From contig JAHFBG010000007.1 in assembly GCA_023250155.1 (NCBI GenBank), positions 93,219 to 157,218 of the forward strand: DNA of 64,000 nt, written 5' to 3'. The position numbers and the translations under genes were made by a program. This document shows, piece after piece, positions 17,125 through 27,025 of the stretch. The notes under the pieces were generated by a model. The model was not told the origin of the DNA, did not search any database, and saw nothing but the letters and a program-made list of their open reading frames with translations. The DNA is from Candidatus Melainabacteria bacterium. GTDB lineage: Bacteria; Cyanobacteriota; Vampirovibrionia; 2-02-FULL-35-15. Within the stretch, counting starts at the first letter, position 1; each line of letters starts with the position of its first letter.

Positions 17125-17345
17125 CTATGCCTCGTACTTTGTAAATGTTCTTCACCTTTTAATAAAAATATTATACCTAGAAAAGCTAAAATTATTGAAA
17201 TGAGTAAAACTATTACGAATTTTATGGTTAAATCAAGGGATTTTGGATCCAAAATCAGTAAAATCAATTTCCCTAGTGGAGCCATACAAGAGAAACCAAA
17301 AACTTGAAATAACCTTGCTCTGTACCTTTGTATTTCTGTAACCAT
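17121..17345 (-). CDS. 74-residue two-helix membrane protein (paralogue of 57917 gene)
   Basis: Begins MVTEIQRYRARLFQVFGFSC and holds two hydrophobic segments (about residues 13-32 and 40-62). It aligns with the 70-residue protein at 57917..58129 (MITEEQKYFSGIFKNIGFAF) in start, helix positions and the Gly/Pro between. It is first of a compact row of tiny membrane genes ending with the VWA gene. The function is unknown; a subunit or assembly role in a membrane complex is a guess. Confidence 0.65.
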   Translation of the reverse strand: MVTEIQRYRARLFQVFGFSCMAPLGKLILLILDPKSLDLTIKFVIVLLISIILAFLGIIFLLKGEEHLQSTRHR

Positions 17346-17406
17346 GAAAATCAGTATAGATCTTGTTCAAATTAGAAATCAATACAGTAAAAGTACTATT
17401 TAAAAG

Positions 17407-17423
17407 TGTAACCGACAGTTACA
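17407..17423. repeat. Palindromic element TGTAAC-N5-GTTACA
   Basis: TGTAAC CGACA GTTACA overlaps the stop codon of hemB. Near-copies occur at 58164 and 58213. It is either a REP-like intergenic palindrome or an operator; it lies 62 bp upstream of the 74-residue gene. Confidence 0.55.
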
Positions 17424-18402
17424 TCCCTTTAAGTATTCTGGCAATATCCTTTGCAAAGTAACTAATAATTATATCTGCACCAGCACGTTTAATAGAAGTA
17501 AGCATTTCAATCACTACTTTATTTTCATCTAGCCAGCCATGTTGTGATGCAGCTTTTATCATGGCATATTCACCAGATACATTATATGCAGCAATAGGAA
17601 GATGAGTTTTTTCTTTTACAGCTGAAATAATATCCAGATATGGCAAAGCAGGTTTTACTATTATTATATCTGCTCCTTCTTCTTCATCGAGTAGTGCTTC
17701 TCTAATAGCTTCTCTTTTATTAGCTGGATTCATTTGATATGATTTTCTATCTCCAAATTGTGGAGTTGATTCAGCTGCTTCTCTAAATGGTCCGTAAAAA
17801 GCACTAGCATATTTAACTGCATAGCTCATAATTCCAATATCTTGAAATCTATTTTTATCTAAAGCACTTCGAATAGCTTTTACCATTCCATCCATCATTC
17901 CTGATGGTGCAATGATATCAGCACCACTAGCACTCTGTGATACAGCGGTTTTTTGGAGAATCTCTAACGTAGGATCATTTAACACTTCATTGTTTACAAT
18001 CACCCCACAATGCCCATGCTCCATGTATTCACAAAGACAAGTATCATTAATTAAAATAATATCTGGAAAATGTTCTTTTATTTTTTTATTTGTTTTTTGA
18101 ATAATCCCATTTTCACTCCAGGCTGAGCTTGCTTCTTTGTCTTTATGCTTTGGTATGCCAAATAATATGATTGATTTAATTTTACTATCTATAAGATCTT
18201 CAATGTGTTTGAGAGCATAATCAAGTGAATACTGGAAAATGCCAGGCATAGAGTTGATTTTAATTTCAGGATCATGTCCTTCATGGATAAAAATAGGTGC
18301 AATAAATTGGGAGGGAGTTAAATGAGTCTCCTGAACAAGATTTCTAATCGTTTCATTTTTACGAAGACGACGTGGGCGTGTTTTTAAATCTATGCTTGTC
18401 AT
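17419..18402 (-). CDS. hemB: Delta-aminolevulinic acid dehydratase (porphobilinogen synthase)
   Basis: A 327-residue enzyme that joins two 5-aminolevulinate molecules into porphobilinogen. The zinc-site motif DTCLCEYMEHGHCG (near residue 120) marks the Zn-dependent type. Two catalytic lysines sit in APSGMMDGMVKAIR and IIIVKPALPYLD. Length and order match the family. It overlaps the CobA-HemD gene by 4 bp, and a palindromic repeat sits just upstream inside that gene's 3' end. Confidence 0.97.
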   Translation of the reverse strand: MTSIDLKTRPRRLRKNETIRNLVQETHLTPSQFIAPIFIHEGHDPEIKINSMPGIFQYSLDYALKHIEDLIDSKIKSIILFGIPKHKDKEASSAWSENGIIQKTNKKIKEHFPDIILINDTCLCEYMEHGHCGVIVNNEVLNDPTLEILQKTAVSQSASGADIIAPSGMMDGMVKAIRSALDKNRFQDIGIMSYAVKYASAFYGPFREAAESTPQFGDRKSYQMNPANKREAIREALLDEEEGADIIIVKPALPYLDIISAVKEKTHLPIAAYNVSGEYAMIKAASQHGWLDENKVVIEMLTSIKRAGADIIISYFAKDIARILKGM

Positions 18403-19991
18403 ATATGAACCCTTTGTAGGTGCTGGTCCCGACCAGCACCTACAGTGATGAAATATTTCTCCATACTGTCAACCAATCCATCTTCTGTAAAGGGCTCTGC
18501 TACTATGTCTACTTTTCCAAATAAATCTTTTGCTGTTTTTGAAGTTTCTTCCCCAATTGTTGCTATTAAAGTGTTTGTAAGATGATTTTCTAAATTGTGT
18601 TTTTTAATCAGATTAGAGAAATGGACAGCAGTATTTGAACTGAATAAAGTTAAAACATCAACCCCATCCTGGATTTGATTTATTGTTTGTTCAGATAAGT
18701 CGTTTATGAAATTAGCTTTGTAGATAGGCCATGTAATAACGCCAGGTAGAGACGTTGCCTGCTGTTGAGACATGCCTTGGCATGTCTCAACTTGGGTAGG
18801 AAATAAAATCTTTTGGCTGTTTAAATCTGTGATTTCACTTAATTCATTAATTAGATCATTGAATGAAAATCTCTTTGGTATAAAATCAGCTTTTATATTA
18901 TATCTTTCCAATTCACATTTTGTTTTATAACCTACAGCTGCGATTTGAATCTTTGATAAAGCCCTGGAATCATAATAGTTTTTGTTTAAGATCTCAAAGA
19001 AAAACTTAACAGCATTTTGACTTGTAAAGAAAATCCAGTTAAAAGCTGAAAGATTGTTAATGATGGATTTGTTGTAAGTTTCCTTTTCTGTAATTTCATA
19101 GCTTACAATTGGACAATATATTGGTTGTGCTCCTTGTTTGATGAGCTTAGAAGCAAATGAATAAGACTGCTCTTGTGCTCTTGTAATCAATATTTTTTTT
19201 CCAAACAAAGCTTTTTCCTCATACCAATTTAAAAGATCTCTATAATTTACAACGTCACCAATAACTATTATAGATGGAGTTTTTATTGTGTATTTATCTA
19301 AATCTTTTAATATAGAACCAATCGTTGCTTTTATGGTTGTTTGTTTACTTGTAGTACCTGAATATATTATGGCTAATGGTGTATTAGGAGATCTTCCAAG
19401 ACTAATTAATTTTTCAAGAATGTTTGATAAGTTTTTTATGCCCATTAGAAGCACTAATGTATTGTTTATAGCATCAAAATTGTCCCATTTAATAGTGCTT
19501 TCAGGATGGTTAGGATCTTCATGTGCTGTAATAACAGTAAATGAGCTAGTACAGTCTCTATGTGTAAGTGGAATACCACTATAAGCAAGAACAGCAGTAA
19601 TGCTTGATATTCCAGGTATAAACTCAAAACTTATATTATTTTCTTTTAAGAATATAGCTTCTTCAGCACCACGCCCAAATACGTTTGGATCACCACCCTT
19701 TAAGCGACATATTACTTTATATTCTTTTGAAAGATTTAACAAAAGATTATTTATATCAGCTTGTTTATATGATTTTTCTTTTTCTCCACCAGTTTTACCC
19801 GCATAAATAAAATTAACTTTTGGGTTTATGAAAAATGCAAAATCTAAGATTTCTTTTGAGATAAGATTGTCATAAACTATTACATCACTTATAGAAATTA
19901 TTTCTTTTGCTTTTAGTGTTAAAAGACCTGGATCTCCTGGACCTGCTCCTGTAAGATAAACAATAGAATTATTTTGTTTTAAATTGTTCAT
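18399..19991 (-). CDS. cobA-hemD: Fused uroporphyrinogen-III C-methyltransferase / uroporphyrinogen-III synthase
   Basis: A 530-residue fusion. Residues 1-245 are the SUMT (CobA) domain, with VYLTGAGPGDPGLLT and RLKGGDPNVFGRGAEE, which methylates uroporphyrinogen III toward siroheme or cobalamin. Residues 255-520 are the HemD domain, which closes hydroxymethylbilane into uroporphyrinogen III. Such fusions are known in Firmicutes and some other lineages. The last 14 or so residues (VGAGRDQHLQ...) are encoded by a palindromic repeat at 18415-18444, not by conserved HemD sequence, so the natural end was probably replaced by an inserted repeat. Confidence 0.95.
   Translation of the reverse strand: MNNLKQNNSIVYLTGAGPGDPGLLTLKAKEIISISDVIVYDNLISKEILDFAFFINPKVNFIYAGKTGGEKEKSYKQADINNLLLNLSKEYKVICRLKGGDPNVFGRGAEEAIFLKENNISFEFIPGISSITAVLAYSGIPLTHRDCTSSFTVITAHEDPNHPESTIKWDNFDAINNTLVLLMGIKNLSNILEKLISLGRSPNTPLAIIYSGTTSKQTTIKATIGSILKDLDKYTIKTPSIIVIGDVVNYRDLLNWYEEKALFGKKILITRAQEQSYSFASKLIKQGAQPIYCPIVSYEITEKETYNKSIINNLSAFNWIFFTSQNAVKFFFEILNKNYYDSRALSKIQIAAVGYKTKCELERYNIKADFIPKRFSFNDLINELSEITDLNSQKILFPTQVETCQGMSQQQATSLPGVITWPIYKANFINDLSEQTINQIQDGVDVLTLFSSNTAVHFSNLIKKHNLENHLTNTLIATIGEETSKTAKDLFGKVDIVAEPFTEDGLVDSMEKYFITVGAGRDQHLQRVHI
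18415..18444. repeat. 30-bp palindrome at the 3' end of cobA-hemD
   Basis: TGTAGGTGCTGGTC, two bases, then GACCAGCACCTACA. It lies inside the reading frame and supplies its last codons. The outer part (TGTAGGTG) resembles the palindrome at 44578-44601. Confidence 0.75.
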
Positions 19992-20085
19992 GGAAAAAAA
20001 TTGTTTTATAAAACTATTCTAGTCAGAATTACCTAACTAATTTTACTGCATTCTAGCTTTTGTGGAAATGACATAAAAATAGCAT

Positions 20086-21015
20086 TTATACCTTAATTGC
20101 TTCTAGTATTTTGTTTCCGCCGGCTTGTAATAACTTAAGAGCAAGTTCCTTACCTAAATTTTTACAGCTATTAATTTCTAAATCTGAAATCAATGTATCT
20201 TTAACTATTTTTTTTCCATCCAAGCTTGCAATTACTCCATATAAAATAATTTTAGTATTGCTGATTTCTGAATATGCACCAATTGGGACTTGGCAGCCCC
20301 CTTGTAATGTTTCAAGAAATGCTCTTTCAGCAATAGAAATCAAGTAAGTTTCATAGTCATTTAAAACCTTAACTAATTCTTGAATTTGATTATCATTTTC
20401 TCTTACTTCAATTGCTAAAGCGCCTTGACCAACTGCTGGCAGGATTTCTATAGGGTGAAAATTTTCAGTAATTTTATTTTCAAAACCAAGTCTTTTAATA
20501 CCGCTATAAGCAAGTACAATTGCATCATATTGACCTTCTTCTAATTTTTTAATTCTAGTATCTAAGTTCCCCCGCAGATCTATATATTCTAAATCTTGCC
20601 TAATAGCTTTAAGCTGTGCAATCCTACGTAAGCTTGATGTGCCAAGAAGAGAGCCTGGAAGCAGGTCTTTAAATTTTATATGTTCTCTTGAGAGAAGTAC
20701 ATCATGTGGATTTTCTTTCTTTAACACTGCTCCAATCATTAAGCTATCTGGGAGTTTTGTCGGCAAGTCTTTTAAACTATGAACGGCTAAATCAATTTCA
20801 TTATTTAATAGTGCATCTTCAATTTCTTTTGTAAATAGTCCTTTATTACCAATCTTTGAAAGAGCTACATCTGTTATATGATCGCCTGTTGTCTTTATTT
20901 CTTTTATAGCGATCTCAAGCTCTGGGAATTTTTTTTGCAGTTCTCTTTTAACAAAATTTGTTTGCCACAGTGCAAGCTTACTACTTCTTGTGCCAATGGT
21001 GATTTTAGTCTTCAT
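20086..21015 (-). CDS. hemC: Hydroxymethylbilane synthase (porphobilinogen deaminase)
   Basis: A 309-residue enzyme that links four porphobilinogens into hydroxymethylbilane. It opens with TIGTRSSKLALWQTNFVK, has the substrate-binding RGNLDTRIKKL near residue 150, and the cofactor-holding cysteine in GGCQVPIGAY near residue 243. Length is normal. It sits between hemA and cobA-hemD on the same strand, giving the gene order hemA, hemC, cobA-hemD, hemB in transcription. Confidence 0.97.
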   Translation of the reverse strand: MKTKITIGTRSSKLALWQTNFVKRELQKKFPELEIAIKEIKTTGDHITDVALSKIGNKGLFTKEIEDALLNNEIDLAVHSLKDLPTKLPDSLMIGAVLKKENPHDVLLSREHIKFKDLLPGSLLGTSSLRRIAQLKAIRQDLEYIDLRGNLDTRIKKLEEGQYDAIVLAYSGIKRLGFENKITENFHPIEILPAVGQGALAIEVRENDNQIQELVKVLNDYETYLISIAERAFLETLQGGCQVPIGAYSEISNTKIILYGVIASLDGKKIVKDTLISDLEINSCKNLGKELALKLLQAGGNKILEAIKV

Positions 21016-21078
21016 ATGTATAGTATAGATTAACAGAGATAGTTAAGGATTAAAGAAATGTTATTCTTGCATTACAAA

Positions 21079-22452
21079 TTACAAGTTAAACAATTCTCTT
21101 AAAACATCACTTTTATTTTCTAGTGAGCCATTTGGGTTTGAATCTTTTAAGTTTTTAACGGGCTTGTGAAGAATCGTGTTAATGATGTTTTGAGTGATAT
21201 AGTCTACTTCTTCTTTAGTAAAAGAAATTTTGTTTTCAGTTAAAACTCTTAACTTTTCAGTTCTTATAGCTTCTACTTCTTGTTTTATATCTTTAATTAA
21301 AGTATTTAATTCCTTTTTATTTACTTGTTCATAAAATCTTGTAATGCCACTTGAAATGATTAGTTCAGCGTTGTTTAGGTCTTCATTACTTATGCTTGTG
21401 TTGATTTGATTATAGGTGGATTGTAGACTATCAATGTCAAAAAGCTTGATGTTTGGAAGTCTTCCAAACTCAGGTTCAATGTTTCTTGGTAATGATATGT
21501 CAAAAATAAAAAGTTCTTTTCCTGTATCTTTTCTAATGGGTTTAAACTGTTCTGCAAATAAAATAAAATGTGGTGCACCAGTAGCAACAATTAAAATATC
21601 TATATCATTGATGGTTTCATAGACATTTTCAAAGGGAATTGATTTATCTATTTTGTACTTATCTGCAAACTCTATAACTCTATGTGGAGACTTGTTTAAG
21701 ACTACAGTTTCTTTAGCCCCACCAATTTTTAAGATATGCTCTAGTGCAAGTTTTGCCATTTTTCCAGCACCTAAGACCATGACTGATTTTGTTTTAATTG
21801 GTCCACAGATACTATTAGCTAAGTCAATAGCTGCTGAACTTATAGACTGAGAGTTTTTTGAAAGATTTGTTATTTTATGAACATCTTTAGCAGAGCTAAT
21901 CACGCTTTGGAATAATAGCTCTAATGTATTCTCTAAGGCTTTTTCTTTTTGAGATATTGAATATGCATGTTTAACTTGAGATAGGATTTGTCGTTCTCCC
22001 ATAACAAAACTATCTAATCCACAAGCTAGCTTAAAGGCATGATGAACTACATCATCGTTTGAAATTAAATTATTGTACTCTTTTACTACTTTTTCTTCTA
22101 TTTTTAGCTCTTTAGCAAATAACTCATAAATAGATGAAAGAGCATTGTTTAAATCACTTGCTGTAAAATAAATTTCTGTTCTATTGCAAGTACTTAAAAT
22201 TAGAAATGCAGATATTGAATTGCATTGTTTTAAAAACTTATTACAAGTTGGCAGTATATATTCCTGAATAGCAAATTTTTCTCTTATTGGAACTGGTGCT
22301 GTTTTGTAATTTATAGTAAATAAATAAAGATCTTTAATTTTTGGTAAAACAAATTTTGATGCACTGTTTAAAGTAAGAGCATTAAATCTTTTATTTGCAA
22401 TATTGTCTTGTAATTTTTGACTATACATGGTAAGCAAGTTTGATTTTAGCAA
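21079..22452 (-). CDS. hemA: Glutamyl-tRNA reductase
   Basis: First enzyme of the C5 heme route; it reduces glutamyl-tRNA to glutamate-1-semialdehyde. The 457 residues include TINYKTAPVPIREKFAI, the catalytic ILSTCNRTEIYF, and the NADPH-binding GAGKMAKLALEHILKIGG (near residue 228). An N-terminal extension of about 40 residues precedes the conserved start; a later in-frame ATG (22428) would still leave an extension. Use of this pathway shows the organism makes ALA from glutamate. The next enzyme (hemL) is not in the window. Confidence 0.96.
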   Translation of the reverse strand: MLKSNLLTMYSQKLQDNIANKRFNALTLNSASKFVLPKIKDLYLFTINYKTAPVPIREKFAIQEYILPTCNKFLKQCNSISAFLILSTCNRTEIYFTASDLNNALSSIYELFAKELKIEEKVVKEYNNLISNDDVVHHAFKLACGLDSFVMGERQILSQVKHAYSISQKEKALENTLELLFQSVISSAKDVHKITNLSKNSQSISSAAIDLANSICGPIKTKSVMVLGAGKMAKLALEHILKIGGAKETVVLNKSPHRVIEFADKYKIDKSIPFENVYETINDIDILIVATGAPHFILFAEQFKPIRKDTGKELFIFDISLPRNIEPEFGRLPNIKLFDIDSLQSTYNQINTSISNEDLNNAELIISSGITRFYEQVNKKELNTLIKDIKQEVEAIRTEKLRVLTENKISFTKEEVDYITQNIINTILHKPVKNLKDSNPNGSLENKSDVLRELFNL

Positions 22453-22479
22453 ATTTGCTTATTAACAAAAGGATGATTG

Positions 22480-23412
22480 TTATACCCCTTTTTTACTTAT
22501 AAATCGCCCTAATATCATACCTAGGAATGAGCCTGTTAACTCTTTTGAAAGCTCTTCTTGTTCAGTTATTGACAACTTTTGGCAATAGGTAGTACGTTGA
22601 ACAGCAGTTAACATTAATTCATTGACCAAGCTTATTACCCTTTGAAATACAGGTGAGTTGTTATCAGTTAATTTTTTAAATACATTTTTTAATTTGAAAG
22701 TGGAATTTACAGATCTAAAAAGTTTTTTACCTTCCCTTAGTTCAACTTTTTTTCCATAAGTTTTATGTCTTTGATTTATGAGTTCATCTATACTTGATTC
22801 TTCTAAATTTTTGATTTCACCTAAACTGTAAGCACTATGCATGATTTTTGCTGCATGTTCTAAAGACTCTAATTTATAGTAAGCATTGTATATGCTCTTT
22901 CCCAAAGTAACTACACCATGGTGATCTAAAATAACAGCATCATGTTTTTCAAAATAAGCTCCAACCAGTTCACCAAGTTTGTGTGTACCAGGCTCACAGT
23001 AAGGTACAGTAGGCACTTCACCTAAAAGTACAATTATTTCAGGAATAGCAGGCTGATTAAAATCAAGACCAGCAACACTAAAAGAAACTACTGTTGGTGG
23101 ATGCGCATGAACCACAGAAGTTACATCAGGTCTTTTTTTATAGGCTTCAAGATGTAATGCTAATTCACTTGTAGGCTCTTTTTTCCCATTTGAAATAGTG
23201 GTTCCATTTAAATCTACTGTTACAAAATCGCTTATTTCTATTGAACCTTTATGACTGTTTCTTGGAGTGACGAGAATCAAATCTTCACTAAGTCTCGCAC
23301 TAAAATTTCCTTCTGTCCCTGAGATTAAGCCTTTGTTATAGGCCAGATTACAAACTTGTTTTAAATCTTCTCTTAATTTTGTTTCATTGCTAGTTTCTTT
23401 GATTGTAGGCAT
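22480..23412 (-). CDS. Class II aldolase/adducin family protein
   Basis: A 310-residue protein from the ATG at 23412; a longer start at 23451 would overlap the divergent uvrB promoter area. Residues 15-210 form a class II aldolase domain: GTEGNFSAR, the metal-binding HAHPP, and HHGVVTLGK with a later LEHAAK. This family cleaves or epimerises sugar phosphates (fuculose-1-phosphate, ribulose-5-phosphate) or methylthioribulose phosphates. About 100 extra C-terminal residues, largely basic helices, are not part of the usual domain. It ends 27 bp before hemA, on the same strand. Confidence 0.85.
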   Translation of the reverse strand: MPTIKETSNETKLREDLKQVCNLAYNKGLISGTEGNFSARLSEDLILVTPRNSHKGSIEISDFVTVDLNGTTISNGKKEPTSELALHLEAYKKRPDVTSVVHAHPPTVVSFSVAGLDFNQPAIPEIIVLLGEVPTVPYCEPGTHKLGELVGAYFEKHDAVILDHHGVVTLGKSIYNAYYKLESLEHAAKIMHSAYSLGEIKNLEESSIDELINQRHKTYGKKVELREGKKLFRSVNSTFKLKNVFKKLTDNNSPVFQRVISLVNELMLTAVQRTTYCQKLSITEQEELSKELTGSFLGMILGRFISKKGV

Positions 23413-23466
23413 GCTTAATATATTACAATAATGTAGAGTGTGATAGCCCATGTACTACAGGATAAT

Positions 23467-25491
23467 ATGTCAGAAATATTAACAAAGCAGTTTCAAATAA
23501 AAGCTCCTTTTCAACCTGCTGGCGATCAGCCAAAAGCAATCCAGGAGCTAGAAGAAGGAATACACAGTAACATTAGATTTCAAACATTATTAGGAGTAAC
23601 GGGCTCTGGAAAGACCTTTACAATTGCTAATCTTATAGAAAAGCTTCAAAAACCAGCATTAGTAATTGCACACAATAAAACCCTTGCTGCTCAGTTATGC
23701 AATGAGTTTAGGGAATTTTTGCCAGATAATGCTGTTGAGTATTTTATTAGTTATTATGACTATTATCAGCCAGAATCATATATTCCTCGAACTGATACAT
23801 ATATTGAAAAGGTTGCAAGTGTTAATGATGAGATAGATAGACTTAGGCACTCGACTACAAGGTCTTTGTTTGAAAGAGATGATGTAGTTGTAGTGGCTTC
23901 TGTAAGCTGCATATATGGTTTAGGAGTTCCAGAGTTATATTATGAATCTGCTTTAAGAATCACTAAAGGACAAGCTATTGACAGAGATGATTTAGTTCAT
24001 AAGTTCGTGGATATTTACTATGAAAGAAATGACATTGATTTAACAAGAGGAAGATTTCGAGTTCGAGGTGAAATACTTGATATCTTTCCTATTTATGAAG
24101 AAGAATTGATTAAGGTAGAGTTTTTTGGAAATGAAATTGAAAGAATATCAATAGTTGATCCAATGACGGGTGAAATAAAATCCTTGATTAATGAAATTAC
24201 TATTTATCCTGCAAAGCATTATGTAGCTGATGAAAACAGTATTGAAAATGCATGTTTGCAAATAGAGCAGGAATTAAAAGAACGACATGATGAATTAAAA
24301 ACTTTAGGTAAAGATGTTGAAGCTCAAAGGCTTTGGCAAAGGACTAAATTTGATCTGGAAATGTTACGAGAAGTTGGTTACTGTACTGGGGTTGAAAACT
24401 ATTCACGAATTTTAGAAGGAAGAAAACCAGGTGAGCCACCTAAAGTGCTAATAGATTATTTCAATAGAAAGTATGGAAAAGATGGTTGGCTTTGTATTAT
24501 AGATGAATCGCATGTTTCAATACCGCAGATTGGTGGAATGTATTATGGAGATCAATCAAGAAAAAGTACATTGGTAGAATATGGGTTCAGACTCCCTTGT
24601 GCAAAGGATAATAGACCATTAAAAGCAGATGAATTTTGGACAAGTGTTGGTCAAGTGATTTTTGTTAGTGCAACACCAGGAGATTATGAATTAAAAATAA
24701 GTGAAAAAATTGTAGAGCAAATAGTAAGACCTACAGGCTTAGTAGATCCTGGGATTGAAGTTAAGCCTACAAATGGACAAATTGATGATTTAATTCATGA
24801 GATTAAAATAAGAGTAGAGAAAAAAGAAAGAATTTTAATTTCGACTCTTACAAAAAGAATGGCTGAAGATCTAACGGCATACTTAAGTGGAAGTAATTTA
24901 AAGGTTAGATGGTTGCATAGTGAAATTGTTGCATTGGATAGAATTGAACTCTTAAGAGATTTAAGACTTGGAGAGTTTGATGTATTAGTAGGCGTGAATC
25001 TTTTACGAGAAGGATTGGATCTGCCAGAGGTTTCACTTGTATGTATTATGGATGCTGATAAAGAAGGATTTTTAAGAGCTGAAAGATCATTGATTCAAAT
25101 GATAGGGCGTGCAGCAAGGAATGTCTCTGGTAAGGTTATTTTATATGCTGATAAAATAACTGACTCTATGAGAAAAGCTATTGATGAAACAGATAGAAGA
25201 AGAGAGGTTCAGATTGCTTTTAATAAAGAACATAACATAACTCCAAAAACCATTGTTAAAGGACATACGAATTCTATATTAGACTCACTACGTTCAAACA
25301 AAGACTTAGAAGAAGTCATTGCAGAAGAAATGGCCCATGAAAATGTTGATTTGAAAGAGTTGCCTAAAATCTTAAAGAAGATTGAAAAAGAAATGAAAAA
25401 TGCGGCTTTGGTTTTAGATTTTGAAAGAGCAGCTAAGCTACGTGATGAGTTATACAAATTGCGTGAGCTATCAAAAAATAAGAAACTATAA
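23467..25491 (+). CDS. uvrB: Excinuclease ABC subunit B
   Basis: Nucleotide excision repair helicase-like protein of 674 residues. The ATG at 23467 follows AGGA and gives the usual N terminus ([17 protein letters not shown]). Walker A is [11 protein letters not shown], the damage-probing beta-hairpin is [20 protein letters not shown], and helicase motif VI appears near [14 protein letters not shown] domain for UvrC/UvrA contact ends the protein. It is complete and divergent from the aldolase gene. Confidence 0.97.
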   Translation: MSEILTKQFQIKAPFQPAGDQPKAIQELEEGIHSNIRFQTLLGVTGSGKTFTIANLIEKLQKPALVIAHNKTLAAQLCNEFREFLPDNAVEYFISYYDYYQPESYIPRTDTYIEKVASVNDEIDRLRHSTTRSLFERDDVVVVASVSCIYGLGVPELYYESALRITKGQAIDRDDLVHKFVDIYYERNDIDLTRGRFRVRGEILDIFPIYEEELIKVEFFGNEIERISIVDPMTGEIKSLINEITIYPAKHYVADENSIENACLQIEQELKERHDELKTLGKDVEAQRLWQRTKFDLEMLREVGYCTGVENYSRILEGRKPGEPPKVLIDYFNRKYGKDGWLCIIDESHVSIPQIGGMYYGDQSRKSTLVEYGFRLPCAKDNRPLKADEFWTSVGQVIFVSATPGDYELKISEKIVEQIVRPTGLVDPGIEVKPTNGQIDDLIHEIKIRVEKKERILISTLTKRMAEDLTAYLSGSNLKVRWLHSEIVALDRIELLRDLRLGEFDVLVGVNLLREGLDLPEVSLVCIMDADKEGFLRAERSLIQMIGRAARNVSGKVILYADKITDSMRKAIDETDRRREVQIAFNKEHNITPKTIVKGHTNSILDSLRSNKDLEEVIAEEMAHENVDLKELPKILKKIEKEMKNAALVLDFERAAKLRDELYKLRELSKNKKL

Positions 25492-25555
25492 GGATGTCAT
25501 TCCTCATTTTAATCTTCAATTACTATGATTACTTTCCATGTTAAAATAGCTCTAA

Positions 25556-25669
25556 ATGATGGACTTCTTTAGAAAACATTCGCGATTCTTTGTAATAATT
25601 ATGCTAGTAGCATTTATGATGGTTTCAGTAGTGCCTATACTATATATATTTGTAGCACCAAAACCCTAA
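25556..25669 (+). CDS. 37-residue single-helix membrane protein
   Basis: A tiny frame between uvrB and the M23 hydrolase. It begins MMDFFRKHSRFFVIIMLVAF and ends IFVAPKP, with a positive N terminus and one hydrophobic helix. The start may be either of the two adjacent ATGs. It lies 11 bp before the hydrolase gene, so it may be translated with it. No family is known; it could also be chance. Confidence 0.4.
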   Translation: MMDFFRKHSRFFVIIMLVAFMMVSVVPILYIFVAPKP

Positions 25670-25680
25670 GCTTTAAAAAT

Positions 25681-26844
25681 ATGCATATGACTAAGATTAA
25701 TACTAATTTGTTTGTAGTTTATATATTGGTTATAGTTTTTTTGATTACTTTGAGCTTTGAGATGCCAAGTGCTTATGCTGCTCAAAGTAAACCTAAATCC
25801 AAAGTCTTAAAAGAAATAGAACAAAAAAGTCAATATTTGAAAAGAAAAATTGAAGAAACCAAAGCAAAAGAAAAAGTTGCTGTTGTAAAACTAACACAAA
25901 TCCAACATAAGTTATATTCTACTCAAGAGCAGCTACGTAAAAATAAGAATAAGCTTTATGAAACACAAAGCAATCTTGAACTTACAGAAAATAGACTTCA
26001 AAGACTTAAAACTGACTATTTAGATTTAAAGGGAGATGCTGAAACCAGAATCAGACAAATATATCAAGGGCAAAGACTTAGAATGCTGGAAGTGCTTTTA
26101 AAAACTCCAACTTTTACTGATTTCTTAGATGCTCTTTATTATCAAAAACTACTTGTTGCACAAGATAAAAAACTATTAGAACAATTAGATCAACAATCTA
26201 CAGTAATTGAAAAACATAAAGATCATCTTGCTGTACAGAAGATTCAAATTGCAAGTATAGTAAGTGATATAGAAGTACAAAAAAAACAGATAGCCAGAGA
26301 ACACTCAGTACAATCAACCCTTGTAAATAGGTTGCGTACAGAAAGATCAGCATACGAACAAGCTGAAAGACAATTAGAAAGAGATTCTCAACAGCTTATT
26401 GTAGAAATAAATAGACTTGTTGGAAATGGAATTTATGATTTTTCAAGTATTCCAGGCTCAGGTGTATTTTCTTATCCTATAAGAGGTAGGTTAACTTCAC
26501 CGTTTGGATATAGGCGACACCCGATGTTTAAAGTCGTTAGTTTTCACAGTGGTGTTGATCTCGCAGCACCAAACGGAACCCCTATTATGGCATCAGACAG
26601 TGGTAGAGTAATTTTTAATGGCTGGTATGGTGGATATGGAAAAGTAGTAATTGTAGATCATGGAATGGATTATTCTACCCTTTATGCGCACTTAAGTAGA
26701 ATAAATGCTTCACGAGGACAAACAGTTTTAAAAGGTCAGGTTGTAGGCTATGAAGGACAGACAGGATACTCTACTGGACCTCATTTGCATTTTGAGGTTA
26801 GAAAAAGTGGAAGACCACAAAATCCATTGAATTATTTACGATAA
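25681..26844 (+). CDS. EnvC-like murein hydrolase with M23 peptidase domain
   Basis: A 387-residue exported protein. After a signal peptide or anchor (about residues 8-34) it has a long coiled coil (40-250, rich in Glu, Lys, Gln), then an M23 metallopeptidase domain (about 275-385). The zinc-binding residues are intact: HSGVDLAAPNG and HLHFEV, plus the LYAHLS histidine. EnvC proteins often have degenerate sites and only activate amidases; the full set here suggests real endopeptidase activity on peptidoglycan cross-links. It probably acts in cell separation. Confidence 0.9.
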   Translation: MHMTKINTNLFVVYILVIVFLITLSFEMPSAYAAQSKPKSKVLKEIEQKSQYLKRKIEETKAKEKVAVVKLTQIQHKLYSTQEQLRKNKNKLYETQSNLELTENRLQRLKTDYLDLKGDAETRIRQIYQGQRLRMLEVLLKTPTFTDFLDALYYQKLLVAQDKKLLEQLDQQSTVIEKHKDHLAVQKIQIASIVSDIEVQKKQIAREHSVQSTLVNRLRTERSAYEQAERQLERDSQQLIVEINRLVGNGIYDFSSIPGSGVFSYPIRGRLTSPFGYRRHPMFKVVSFHSGVDLAAPNGTPIMASDSGRVIFNGWYGGYGKVVIVDHGMDYSTLYAHLSRINASRGQTVLKGQVVGYEGQTGYSTGPHLHFEVRKSGRPQNPLNYLR

Positions 26845-26955
26845 TCTTAATACTATATTTATTTTTTTATCTCAAATCTGGTTAAGAAAAAAGATATAAG
26901 ATATAAAGATAAAAGAAATTTAATCTAAAACTTAAGTTTTTCTTTAGGTTTTCTA

Positions 26956-26981
26956 TTGATTAAGAAAAGCTAGATTTGTTA
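26956..26981 (+). promoter_or_regulatory. Promoter-like motif TTGATTAAGAAAA with TGTTA 21 nt downstream
   Basis: TTGATTAAGAAAA at 26956, and TGTTA beginning at 26977. The same words with the same spacing occur before the gene at 40538, and a looser copy before the gene at 54390. It could be a promoter class or a shared regulator site. Confidence 0.5.
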
Positions 26982-27025
26982 TTCTCAGTTTAGATAGGTT
27001 AAGAATTAATTAAAGGAGAAACAAA

